A DNA stretch of 21,767 nucleotides from JAADHY01 sp964428935 (GTDB taxonomy: Bacteria; Planctomycetota; Planctomycetia; Planctomycetales; Planctomycetaceae). How positions within the stretch are numbered: the stretch's first letter is position 1; each line of letters begins with the position of its first letter. The position numbers were made by a program, and so were the translations under genes. Shown piece by piece: positions 13,522-21,732 of the stretch. The stretch is taken from the NCBI GenBank assembly GCA_964428935.1, contig CAYSAG010000055.1:1-21767 (forward strand), given 5' to 3'. The notes under the pieces were generated by a model that ran no database searches, was not told the origin of the DNA, and saw only the letters and a list, made by a program, of their open reading frames with translations.

Positions 13522-16011
13522 CTACTGGCGTCGCTGCCAGGGTTTGGGCAAGCGGGCGTCGCGCAGGACGGCTCGTCCTTCTGGTTCTGCCGCAGACGAC
13601 TCGTTCCGACGCCGCTGGGCCGTCTGCGAGGTCGGCTGGGGTTGCGAGTCGGTCGCTTGGAGACGTGGAGTAGCGGTCTCGGAGGGCGGCGCGCCTTTGG
13701 CTTTGGGGACGAGCTGGTCCGAGCTCGCCGGTGAGGAGCGAGCGACGGACGGTGGCTGCTGAAGCGGCGGGGCTTGAGCTTCGACGCCGCGGCGCGGTTT
13801 TCCTTGGTCATGCAGTTTCGGAGCCGGTGTCTGGTTGGCCGGTGGCTGTGGAGCCGGCGGCGGGGCCGGCGCTCCCGGCAGAGACTTCCGTCCGGACGGC
13901 GGCTCGGGCAACGGCGGAAGGTTTTCCTCGGGAGCCGGAGCCAGTGGCTTCGTCGCGTGGGTCTTGTCCGGCGGGCTCGAGCCTTTCGAAGGCTGCGTGG
14001 AGCCGGGTTGCTCGCCACCGACCGGCTCGACCGGCCACTCCGTTTCGTACGGCGTGTCGCTGGCGAACTCGGCCGGCTGGGTCAGCAGGTGCGGAGCGTC
14101 AATGGCGTAGCTGCGAGCCCACGCCTCACGCAAAGCCTGGACGTACGCTTGCGGGTCCGACAGGTCTTCGGCCAGGTAAATGTGGTTTTCTTCGAGCAGC
14201 GTTCCTTTGCGGTAACGCAGTTCGTTAATGGCTTGGTTGTACTCAATCAGGCTTTGGTAGTACGCAATTTCTGCTTGGGCCAGGCTGATTTGAGCCCGAA
14301 GCAGAAGGTCCAGAGTCGTGCGGCCCGTGCGGTACTCGGCTTCGAACGCCTGCACGCGCCGCTCCGCCGCTCGCCGACGGTTGAAGTTCGACTGGGCCGT
14401 CACGTAGGCTTCGTCCAATTGCTGGAAAGCGTCGGCCAACTCGTGACTGATTTCCAGCTCCTGGGCTGCCAAGGCCGCTCGGGCTTTGGCCAGGCGCAGC
14501 TCCAGGTTGCGCACCTGAGCGTGAGCGGCTCGGAAACCAATCGGCAGACTGAACTCAAAGCCCAGTCCCCAACCTGTTTCGTGTCCTTCGAAGAGCCGTC
14601 CGTACGCGCTGCGAAACGGTTGCTCGGACGAGTTCTTGCCGAACAAGCGGTCGCCAAAGCCGTTGACCTGGTAGCGCGAAACGAAGTCCAGCCGAGGGTA
14701 GGTCAGACTCTTGGCCGCCTTCAGTTGCAACTCCAGACTTTTGATTTCCCACTTCTGCCGGCGCAGCTCCGGTCGCTGCGTCAACGCTTCGACCAGACAA
14801 GTGCGCCAGTCCGGGTTGAATTCGGCCGTAATGGGTTCGGTGACCGGTCGAATGATTCGGCCGTCGTTGACGGGCAGCCCCAACAACCGACGCAAGCGCG
14901 TTTCCGTTCGGTAAATGTCCGACAGCGCCCGCTCGGCTCGCGCTCGAGCCTCGAAGTAAAAGTCGCGTGCCTGGGCTTCGTCCGCGGCGCTGCCGCCCGG
15001 CAACCCCTGGTCCAGCTTGCTCTTCACCTCCCGCCAAGTTTGCAGAGCGCTGTTTCGTGCGACCACTTCGGCGTCGTAGGTTCGGTACGCCAAGTACAGC
15101 TGCCAGTAGACGTTCTCCACGTCCCGAATCAGGTTCTGGACGGCCATTTCGAAGTCGGCCAACGAAATGTCCGTTCGAATTCGAGCAATGACCACGCCCT
15201 GGCTGACCGACGGCACGTTCTGCAAAGTGGTCCGTGAGTTGATTGGTCCGGCGATGCGTGTGAACTCGATGCCCGCCCCGGCCCACAGCGGGTGCCGGTA
15301 CTCAATGCCAAAGGTCGGCAGCCCGGGGTCCTGTCCCACGCCCGGCCGGCTGGTGAACTCGGAGGGAAACAAGCGACCGCCGACGAATTGGCTGTTCAGG
15401 CCGGAGTAGAACCAGTTGTGGGTCAGTCGAATCTGTCCGCCCGTGGCGAATTGTTTTTGCAGCGACATTCGGAAATCGCCAAATTCTTCAATGCGCGTTT
15501 CGCCGCCCCGATAGCCGATGTCCGGCCCCTCGGAAATTCGCTCAGACCGTCCCCAGGTCATGTTGGTCGTGAAGAGGCTGTCGAACTCGGCCAACGCCGC
15601 TTCGACACCTCGCTGGCCGAACTGGACGTTCGACTCTTGAATGGCGGGGTCATAAATGCTGGCGACGTACGTTGGATTAACGAGCAACCGGTTGGTGGGC
15701 GACAGGAATTCGGCGTTGTTTCGAATGATTTCGTTGTTCTTTAGAGCCAAGTCGATGGCCTCCTCCAGGGTCATGTCCCACGGCTCGTCCTTTTGACGAC
15801 TGCGCAGCCGGTGCGGCTCGTGAGTGAAGACCACTTCTTCCGGCGTCTGGTCGACCACCGCAGGGTACTGGATTTTTGTGGCCACGTCTTTGTAGTGCTC
15901 CAGGTCCCTCTGCCCGACGTACGACAACTCCTTCTCGCCAGCCAAGCAGCCGGCCAGAAGGAGGCAGGTCGTCGCAAGTCCGGTCCACCGCAGCAGTTGC
16001 CAATTCCGCAT
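13522..16011 (-). CDS. TolC-like outer-membrane channel lipoprotein with proline-rich tail
   Basis: 829 residues. The open frame runs 107 codons further upstream, but ATG 16011 is chosen because GGAGG lies 7 bases before it and MRNWQLLRW opens a lipoprotein signal ending CLLLAGC, with the lipidated Cys at 22. From about 80 to 615 the protein has the TolC/OEP plan of two repeated alpha-helical halves with beta strands: MTLEEAIDLALKNNEII at 80, the coiled-coil segment about 283-378, RPELRRQKWEIKSLE at 413 and the second coiled coil about 500-600. TolC-family trimers span the outer membrane and accept substrate from an adaptor-pump complex. Residues about 640-829 are Pro/Ala/Gln/Ser-rich and not part of any TolC fold I know. 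It lies downstream of the M50-HlyD and adaptor genes on the same strand, 400 bases away, and could serve them or the RND pump. The substrate is unknown. Confidence 0.88.
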   Translation of the reverse strand: MRNWQLLRWTGLATTCLLLAGCLAGEKELSYVGQRDLEHYKDVATKIQYPAVVDQTPEEVVFTHEPHRLRSRQKDEPWDMTLEEAIDLALKNNEIIRNNAEFLSPTNRLLVNPTYVASIYDPAIQESNVQFGQRGVEAALAEFDSLFTTNMTWGRSERISEGPDIGYRGGETRIEEFGDFRMSLQKQFATGGQIRLTHNWFYSGLNSQFVGGRLFPSEFTSRPGVGQDPGLPTFGIEYRHPLWAGAGIEFTRIAGPINSRTTLQNVPSVSQGVVIARIRTDISLADFEMAVQNLIRDVENVYWQLYLAYRTYDAEVVARNSALQTWREVKSKLDQGLPGGSAADEAQARDFYFEARARAERALSDIYRTETRLRRLLGLPVNDGRIIRPVTEPITAEFNPDWRTCLVEALTQRPELRRQKWEIKSLELQLKAAKSLTYPRLDFVSRYQVNGFGDRLFGKNSSEQPFRSAYGRLFEGHETGWGLGFEFSLPIGFRAAHAQVRNLELRLAKARAALAAQELEISHELADAFQQLDEAYVTAQSNFNRRRAAERRVQAFEAEYRTGRTTLDLLLRAQISLAQAEIAYYQSLIEYNQAINELRYRKGTLLEENHIYLAEDLSDPQAYVQALREAWARSYAIDAPHLLTQPAEFASDTPYETEWPVEPVGGEQPGSTQPSKGSSPPDKTHATKPLAPAPEENLPPLPEPPSGRKSLPGAPAPPPAPQPPANQTPAPKLHDQGKPRRGVEAQAPPLQQPPSVARSSPASSDQLVPKAKGAPPSETATPRLQATDSQPQPTSQTAQRRRNESSAAEPEGRAVLRDARLPKPWQRRQ

Positions 16012-16411
16012 CGAGAAACCTCCACGCCGCAAAGGCGTAACGACCCCTACATTCCGCAAAATGCTGTAACTCGGTATCGGCGAAATTTTCGGCAAACTTT
16101 GACTCGCTTGCCTCAGCGGAACGCAGTGACCAACAAATGGTGGCCGGGAAAGAAGGGCCGACGGCGCAAGCGAGGCTGCGAATGAGCGAGAGAAGGAGGC
16201 GGGCAAGACAGAAGAAAGAGCGGGAACGCGTTGAAGAACGGGACGGACAGTCCGAGCGAGACCAAGCTGGTGGCCGAGGCATTCTGTCCGCGAACTCGCC
16301 CGACTGGCGTCCGCTCCAGCAACGCCGGGCAAACACCGTGGACCCGGCTCGGTTCCGTTCCGCCCGCCAGCGGTTGGACACGGCGAGAGGCTGCGTTCAG
16401 AGCCAAGCCGA
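16012..16411. other. 400-base intergenic stretch, no convincing gene
   Basis: This lies between the M50-HlyD stop and the TolC-like start. The end near 16012 has the TolC ribosome binding site and a small hairpin at about 16023-16037 (ACGCC, loop GCAAA, GGCGT) in the leader. Around 16183-16230 the plus strand is strongly purine-rich. Open frames here yield Arg-rich products. Whether the TolC gene has its own promoter here could not be decided; I see no near-consensus pair of boxes. Confidence 0.5.
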
Positions 16412-18631
16412 CTACAGGCGGAACTTGAATGTCCGCTTTAGGTACCGCCAGGCCCAAAGGCCGAGCGACCGCGGGCGGCCCCAGAAGCGGGCTTTTCCTC
16501 GCAGACCGGTCCGGAGCAGCGGGACGTCTTCGTCAATCAGAACGGTCGCCTGGTACGCGATGCTCAGCAACCGCTCACGGCCTTCCGAGTCGGTGACCGT
16601 GGGCACCTCGCCGCCCAGCTTTGCCGACAGCAGCTCCGGCACGAACTCCAGGTGCCGCTTGGAAATGTCTTCCAGGGTTCCCTCGTAGACGCGGTCCGGC
16701 AGGTGCTCGAATTTCAGCCGCATTCGCGTCTTGCCCACCTCGACGTCGTTTCGGTCTCCCTGGTCGATGAGCAGAATGGCCTGGAATCGGTCGTCCGGAG
16801 CAATGCTCAGCAGGTGCGTCCGCTCCTGCAAGTAGCAGCCAATGTTCTTTCGGTCGAGCGGTGTACCGTCCCACGAACTGAGCCGCGTCTCCAGTTGCTC
16901 CAGGGTCGCCTCTCGCTGTCGCGGTGGTTCGACCACCGTGCCGGCAATCGGTGCCCGAATCTCCAGCTCCGCCAACTGCCGTTCGTATTCAGCAATCTGT
17001 TTCTCCAGGTCCTCGACCTTCTGCTCGGCCAGTGCGCGTTGAGCCGGGTCGTCCAGGGCCAGGAACGTCTGAACTCGCTGCTCCTGCACTTTCTTCTCGG
17101 CCAGAAGCTCGCGGTACCGGTCCTCCTTTTCTGGATTGGACAATCGCACCAACAACTGGCCCTGTTCCACGTGCTCGCCGGGTTGAACGAACACCTCTTC
17201 CAGAAAACCCGGCACCGCCGTGTAGACGTGCTGGACCTTGTGCGGCTCGACAATGAACGTCGCGCTGCGCGGCAAGGGCAGGGGAATCAACAGCGCGGCT
17301 GCAATCAGCGACAGAACGACGAGCACCGTAATCGCAATCTTGGGGCGGCTCATCGGGTCAATCCTTGGGGCCGAAATGATCTGGTAAAGGTTGTAACCCA
17401 TGTTTCCCACAATGGCGACCACCGACGTGACGGCCAGGAACACGCCAATGCTTTGCAGTCCGTACGGCTTCAGCACCGTGTACAGAAAGACGACAATGAC
17501 GGCCACAATGAACCATCGGTACAAGCCGGCGGCGATCGCGAACGTAATGAACTTCCACCGACCGCGGTCCGGCATGAACGGGTCTTCCTGCGACTCGATG
17601 CCCAAGCAGTACCAGGCGAACGCCTCACGCAGCAGGCGGTCGGCCTTGGGACGCAGGTTGGGAATCTCCAGAAAGTCGGCCATCATGAAGTAGCCGTCGA
17701 ACCGCATCAGCGGGTTGGCGTTCCAAATGACCGTGGTAATGGTGGTCACGAAGAAGACGTTCAAGGCCATGGCGTGCAGGAGGCCGGGCGAGGTGAACCA
17801 CCACACGTAAATGGCCAAAGCCGACAGGAAAACCTCGACGTAAATGCCTGCTCCGCCAATGGCAATGCGGTGCCACTTGTTCTTGAGCATCCACGAGTCG
17901 GACACGTCGCAGTAGAGGCAGGGCGAGAACACCAGAAGCATGACGCCCATGGCGTGACACTCGCCCCCAAAGTGCTTGCACGTCAGACCGTGTCCGAACT
18001 CGTGCAAGATTTTCGCCGCTCCCAGCGTCAGCCACAGGTACAGCAGGTTGGGCCAGCCGAAGAACGCATAGAACTCCGGCAGCGAGCGGCGGAACTCGTC
18101 GAAGCGAATGGCCAAGAACAGCCACGCCGACGCAATGAAGGCCACCGTCAGGAAGACCGTGACCGGGTGGAAGGCCCAGCGCACCCACGGGTACAGCCAT
18201 TGCAAGACCGGTTCCGGGTCCCAGCCGGGCAATCGAATGTAAAGAATGCTGCGAATCGTGTTGATGGCTTGCTGCTTCAGATTCTCGCGACGCTTTTTCA
18301 GCAACGCCGCTCCCTGTCCCGGACGCTCGCTGTACACCAACCCTTTCTCGTGTAGGTCGGTCACGAGGTGTTGGATGTCCGTCAGTTGCAGACGGACGGT
18401 CGGCAGCTTCTGAAGCAACTCGTCTCGGATCTGCTCGAGGCTGCGCTTTCCGTCCAGCAGCCACAGCGTGTGGTACTGTTCCGGCTGCAAGCGGTAGTAC
18501 TTCAGCGCCACCGGGTCCTTGACCACCCAGTACCCCTCGCCCAGGTACTCGATGCGTTCGAAGACCAGGTCTTCGCGAGCCTTCAGCGGAATGGGACGTT
18601 GCGTCGAAGGAACCAGCGCGGCGGTTGCCAT
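16412..18631 (-). CDS. PqqD-like domain / M50 site-2-type metallopeptidase / HlyD adaptor fusion
   Basis: 739 residues. Residues about 40-100 (YWVVKDPVALKYYRLQ, LWLLDGKRSLEQI, HLVTDLHEKGLVYS) resemble a PqqD-like small domain, the kind that binds leader peptides. Membrane helices then begin near 150. The metal-binding HEFGH is at 210-214 and a second S2P-like motif, NPLMRFDGYF, at 306-315. A Cys-rich VFSPCLYCDVSDSW at 234-247 is typical of the M50-HlyD group. After further helices (about 365-387, 393-415, 432-452), residues about 460-600 form a lipoyl-type barrel-sandwich split by a coiled coil (500-555), and 605-700 look like an adaptor beta-barrel. So an intramembrane peptidase-like unit carries its own periplasmic adaptor arm. 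Start ATG 18631 lacks a clear ribosome binding site, but the N-terminus RPIPLKAREDLVF fits the family. Gap to the upstream adaptor gene: 95 bases, probably one operon. Role is likely processing or export of an unknown substrate. Confidence 0.88.
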   Translation of the reverse strand: MATAALVPSTQRPIPLKAREDLVFERIEYLGEGYWVVKDPVALKYYRLQPEQYHTLWLLDGKRSLEQIRDELLQKLPTVRLQLTDIQHLVTDLHEKGLVYSERPGQGAALLKKRRENLKQQAINTIRSILYIRLPGWDPEPVLQWLYPWVRWAFHPVTVFLTVAFIASAWLFLAIRFDEFRRSLPEFYAFFGWPNLLYLWLTLGAAKILHEFGHGLTCKHFGGECHAMGVMLLVFSPCLYCDVSDSWMLKNKWHRIAIGGAGIYVEVFLSALAIYVWWFTSPGLLHAMALNVFFVTTITTVIWNANPLMRFDGYFMMADFLEIPNLRPKADRLLREAFAWYCLGIESQEDPFMPDRGRWKFITFAIAAGLYRWFIVAVIVVFLYTVLKPYGLQSIGVFLAVTSVVAIVGNMGYNLYQIISAPRIDPMSRPKIAITVLVVLSLIAAALLIPLPLPRSATFIVEPHKVQHVYTAVPGFLEEVFVQPGEHVEQGQLLVRLSNPEKEDRYRELLAEKKVQEQRVQTFLALDDPAQRALAEQKVEDLEKQIAEYERQLAELEIRAPIAGTVVEPPRQREATLEQLETRLSSWDGTPLDRKNIGCYLQERTHLLSIAPDDRFQAILLIDQGDRNDVEVGKTRMRLKFEHLPDRVYEGTLEDISKRHLEFVPELLSAKLGGEVPTVTDSEGRERLLSIAYQATVLIDEDVPLLRTGLRGKARFWGRPRSLGLWAWRYLKRTFKFRL

Positions 18632-18726
18632 TTCGTCTTGCCGAACAAAGGAAAGGTCGTTTGTCGGGAGAGGCCGTACGGAAAGCGGCGCAGAGCCGGT
18701 GAAGTGGTCCAGGACCCGCCGCCCCG

Positions 18727-19659
18727 CTACCGCTTCTCGACCCGCGCCACCGGCTGCGAGACGTCGATTGTCATGGTGGCCGTCAGGCCGTCCTTCAGAA
18801 TGTTGTCGTGGTTCGCGACCCGGGCCCAAACACGGACGTCGCGAGTCACCGGCTGAACGGCCACGTCGACGAACACGACTCGCCCCTCGAACACCTGGTG
18901 CTCCTCCGGCAAGTCGATTCCGGGAATGTCCAGCTGCACCTGGACGGCCATGCCCGGCTTCACACGCCACACGTCGTTGATCGACACACGGCCCTCTACT
19001 CGCACGCGGTCGGTACGGGCCATTTCCAGAATCGGGTCTCCCTGCCGGACCGCCTCGCCTTTCCGCTTGTAAATCTGTGTGACGATGCCGTCCCACGGAG
19101 CCTTAATGCGGTACATTTCCAGCTGAGCTTCTGCCTGCTTGGCCTCCAAGGCGGCCACGGCAAATTCGTGGTCGGCCAGTTCAATCGACAGCCGGCTCTT
19201 TTCCCAAGCCAGTTTCAGTCGACGGACCTCGATGTCCGGCACCGCACCCGGCACCTGCCGGTTCGCCTCCATGGCCTTCATGAACTCGGCCTGAGCCAAC
19301 TCGGCCGCCTTCCGAGCGTAGCGCACTTGTACGTCGTTTTCCGCCTTCTTCTTGGCAATTTCGTAGGCCGCCCGAGCCACGTCGTCTTTGAGCTTGGCCA
19401 CGACTTGACCGGCTCGCACCAAGTCGCCTTCCTCCGGCTCCACGTACTCCAGAATGCCCGGCTGGTCGCTGGCCAGAATCACCCGGTCGATCAACTTGAT
19501 TCGGCATTGCCGGAGCACAATTTTGTCCGGGTTGGTGCTCGAGCCGCCGGCAGGCGACTTTTCTTGACCCGGCAACGGCTGGCCGAACCAACTGGCCGCG
19601 CAAAGCAGCCCAGCCGCCACTCCGACCACCCAAACCGCTCGACCCAGTTTGCGTTTCAT
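18727..19659 (-). CDS. HlyD/RND-type periplasmic adaptor subunit
   Basis: 310 residues. ATG 19659 follows AAAGGAG at 6 bases; an in-frame GTG at 19701 was rejected because it lacks a site and would lengthen the signal region. Residues 1-27 form a signal or anchor segment (AVWVVGVAAGLLCAASWF). The barrel-sandwich halves are at about 58-95 (LASDQPGILEYVEPEEGDLV) and 183-215 (YRIKAPWDGIVTQIYKRKGE), bracketing a coiled-coil hairpin about 95-182; a beta-barrel follows at about 216-300. Adaptors of this kind bridge an inner-membrane pump and a TolC channel in the periplasm. There is no lipobox, so it is probably held by its N-terminal helix or is soluble. It is followed at 95 bases by the PqqD-like/M50/HlyD gene and, further on, the TolC gene, which suggests a common export route. 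Confidence 0.9.
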   Translation of the reverse strand: MKRKLGRAVWVVGVAAGLLCAASWFGQPLPGQEKSPAGGSSTNPDKIVLRQCRIKLIDRVILASDQPGILEYVEPEEGDLVRAGQVVAKLKDDVARAAYEIAKKKAENDVQVRYARKAAELAQAEFMKAMEANRQVPGAVPDIEVRRLKLAWEKSRLSIELADHEFAVAALEAKQAEAQLEMYRIKAPWDGIVTQIYKRKGEAVRQGDPILEMARTDRVRVEGRVSINDVWRVKPGMAVQVQLDIPGIDLPEEHQVFEGRVVFVDVAVQPVTRDVRVWARVANHDNILKDGLTATMTIDVSQPVARVEKR

Positions 19660-20949
19660 TGTGAGCTCCTTTCGAGCCACACTGCAATGTGCCCTGCTCA
19701 TTCGGACAAAAGCCCCTCACGAACCTCAACAGCCCAGACCGGCAAACCTTCGGACTCGGGACGCCGACGAAAACAACCACCTCGCGACGGCGCCGTCTTC
19801 TTGAGCGGCTTTCGAGGCGCCTCGAGCCGCCCGGTCAGAGGCCAGCCGCTCGTCTCGCCCGTGCGTCGCCACAGCCCTGACGTGCTGCGCTTCCTTTAGT
19901 CACGCAGTATTCTTTCGACAAGCAACCGAGGATTCAATTGGACTTTGTGTCGCCGCCAGTCTGACCGACGCAGAAAGCAGCGGCGGCGACCGCCGAGCCC
20001 GGCAGACGCTTCGAGCTGTCAGGCCACGTCGGAAAGAATCTACGGCGACCGGCGGGAACCCCAGCCGCATGTTCCGCTTTTCTTCCGCAACCGGTCAGTT
20101 CGGCCGGTCCCGCAAAGTTGGCGCGGTCGGCCAGCCGGACCAGCCGGCGCGGACTGCGAAGTGTACTGACCGTGGACTCTCAGGGAAACGCCGCAGCGGG
20201 AGGCTTCGCGTTCCGGCCGAAGGGTGGACGTCTCGGAGCGGCGACCGGCGCGCTGCCACGCCCTGCCGACGTGTCTCCGCAACTGTCTCCAGTACCGAGC
20301 TTGCAGCTTTGCCCTTTTTTTCAGCGACAACGCCCCAATGCAGACGGCACCTGTCGGCCTGTGTCCCGACCGACCGCACGCGTCGCGGTCGCCTCGAACG
20401 TCGGCCCGCCTTTTCCGCCAGTCCGGATTCGCAGCTCGAGCGGCCAAAGGTGGGTGGTGGTCGCTTGCCGCGCGGCGAGCCGTTCCTGAGCACGCACAGC
20501 CGCCGTCCTTCTCGCAACCGACCGATTCGGCCCGTCCGGCAAGGTCAGCCCAGTTGTTGTAAACGGAACGCCGACCCCGCCGCGGCAGACCGGTCGCTCG
20601 GCCCGAACGCTCCTCAGTTCCGGCGAGTTGAGTTCGGTGTACTGACAGTTCGAAGCTAAACGTCCGATTGGCGGCAACCCGCCTCAACGCCGCGCCTCGC
20701 TCCGGTCGATGCGGCACGACGAGGAGACCGGTTTGGCGACAGCAATTTGCCGTTTCCTTCCCTCCGAAATCTGTACATCCGGGTCAATTGGTGTGTCCAT
20801 CCAGTTTGACCCCGACGACTGCAGCACGACACGCGCCGGAGACGCGAGACGGAGCGACACCGGGACCGACACCTGCGGACGAACGACCGCTCCCAACAAG
20901 CACCTAGCAGCACTTGCCGGGTGACGGCGGGCAAGGAGGAGGCACGGTC
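19660..20949. other. 1.29-kb divergent region with no convincing gene
   Basis: This is the longest stretch without a gene, between the minus-strand adaptor and the plus-strand TonB receptor. Long open frames exist on both strands (for example 20040-20717 minus and 20069-20659 plus), but all give Arg/Ser/Pro-rich products without hydrophobic cores, motifs or ribosome binding sites. It has a T7 run at 20315-20321 after a weak hairpin (AGCT-TGC-AGCT), and an inverted repeat at 20781-20812 near the receptor gene. It must hold promoters for both flanking genes; I found no near-consensus pair. It does not look like RNase P, tmRNA or a cobalamin riboswitch by their conserved boxes, though I could not fold it. 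Confidence 0.5.
20781..20812. repeat. Inverted repeat upstream of the TonB-dependent receptor
   Basis: GGGTCAA (20781-20787) and TTGACCC (20806-20812) are perfect 7-base inverted copies with an 18-base centre that itself can pair TGG with CCA. It ends 137 bases before the receptor ATG. Such an element could be an operator or an RNA stem; no family of regulator is suggested by the sequence. Confidence 0.4.
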
Positions 20950-21732
20950 ATGAGGCTCCGGTCCAGCCAGAAGGGGAACAGTGGCCCACTGCCAGCGGCG
21001 CAGCTTTGGCTGCGCCTGGGCGTGTGCGGAGCCGTGCTGTGTGCGGCCTCCTGGGCTTTCGGTCAGACGGCCGACTCGCTCACGGCCGGTTCCGCCGCTG
21101 GCGTGCCGCAAACGGACGCCATCCACAACGGTCCAGCCAACGACGAACCGGCCGACGGTTCGCTGGCCGAATTGGACGACTCCCTGTTCGACCTCGACCT
21201 GGAGCAGCTCAGTCAGGTCGAGGCCATGGTTCCCGCCTTCGACGTGCACGTGACTTCGGTGTCGAAGAACGACTCCACCGTCGGCAAGTCGCCCGCCGCC
21301 ATTTTTGTCATTGACCAGGAAATGATTCGCCGAAGCGGAGCGACCAGTGTGCCCGAGCTGCTGCGAATGGTTCCCGGAATGCAAGTCGCTCGAGTCAGCT
21401 CCAACGTGTGGGCCGTCTCGACTCGCGGCTCCAACGGACCTTTCGCCAACAAGCTGCTGGTGCTGGTTGACGGACGCAGTGTGTACACGCCGGTCTTTGC
21501 CGGTGTCTACTGGGACGTTCAGGACTTGGTCCTGGAGGACATTGACCGAATCGAAGTGATTCGTGGGCCGGGAGCCAGCGTTTGGGGGGCCAACGCGGTC
21601 AACGGCGTCATTAACATTGTCACCAAGAAGGCTAGCCAGACGCAGGGCACGTTGGTCAGCGCGCTGGGCGGCACGGAGGACAAGGCGGTTACGGCGGCGC
21701 GGCATGGCGGCCAACTGGGCGAGCGGGGCTAG
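20950..21732 (+). CDS. TonB-dependent outer-membrane receptor, N-terminal part, interrupted by a stop near right edge
   Basis: 260 residues before a TAG at 21730. ATG 20950 is chosen because AAGGAGGAGG ends 7 bases before it and a signal peptide follows (LRLGVCGAVLCAASWAFGQ, cleavage near residue 38-39). Residues about 108-226 are a TonB plug domain with its usual landmarks: DQEMIRRSGATSVPELLRMVPG, STRGSNGPFANKLLVLVDGRS and RIEVIRGPGASVWGANAVNGV. Such receptors import siderophores, cobalamin, sugars or metals using TonB-ExbBD energy. The 22-stranded barrel, another 400-600 residues, should follow. The frame instead ends at GGQLGERG-stop where the family usually continues into a Tyr-rich beta strand. 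The last bases are C-rich and look unlike a barrel. This may be a nonsense mutation, or an error at the end of the assembled sequence. Ligand unknown; no riboswitch recognised upstream. Confidence 0.82.
   Translation: MRLRSSQKGNSGPLPAAQLWLRLGVCGAVLCAASWAFGQTADSLTAGSAAGVPQTDAIHNGPANDEPADGSLAELDDSLFDLDLEQLSQVEAMVPAFDVHVTSVSKNDSTVGKSPAAIFVIDQEMIRRSGATSVPELLRMVPGMQVARVSSNVWAVSTRGSNGPFANKLLVLVDGRSVYTPVFAGVYWDVQDLVLEDIDRIEVIRGPGASVWGANAVNGVINIVTKKASQTQGTLVSALGGTEDKAVTAARHGGQLGERG

Noticed and set aside
16183..16230. Purine-rich stretch upstream of the TolC-like gene
   Set aside because: It has no repeat unit or mirror symmetry, and no function is suggested beyond composition.
16012..16332. Extension of the TolC-like protein to an upstream start
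   Set aside because: It would bury the lipoprotein signal inside the protein. ATG 16011 has a GGAGG site and puts the signal at the N-terminus.
18632..19096. Extension of the M50-HlyD protein into the adaptor gene
   Set aside because: The upstream part of the open frame overlaps the adaptor gene out of frame and is low-complexity. The family N-terminus starts at ATG 18631.
20161..20646. Direct repeat GTGTACTGAC at 20161-20170 and 20637-20646
   Set aside because: A 10-base repeat is expected many times by chance in a window of this size, and the flanks do not match.
20040..20717. Open frames of about 200 codons on both strands in the 1.29-kb gap
   Set aside because: Both products are rich in Arg, Ser and Pro with no domain or ribosome binding site, as expected for chance open frames in GC-rich DNA.
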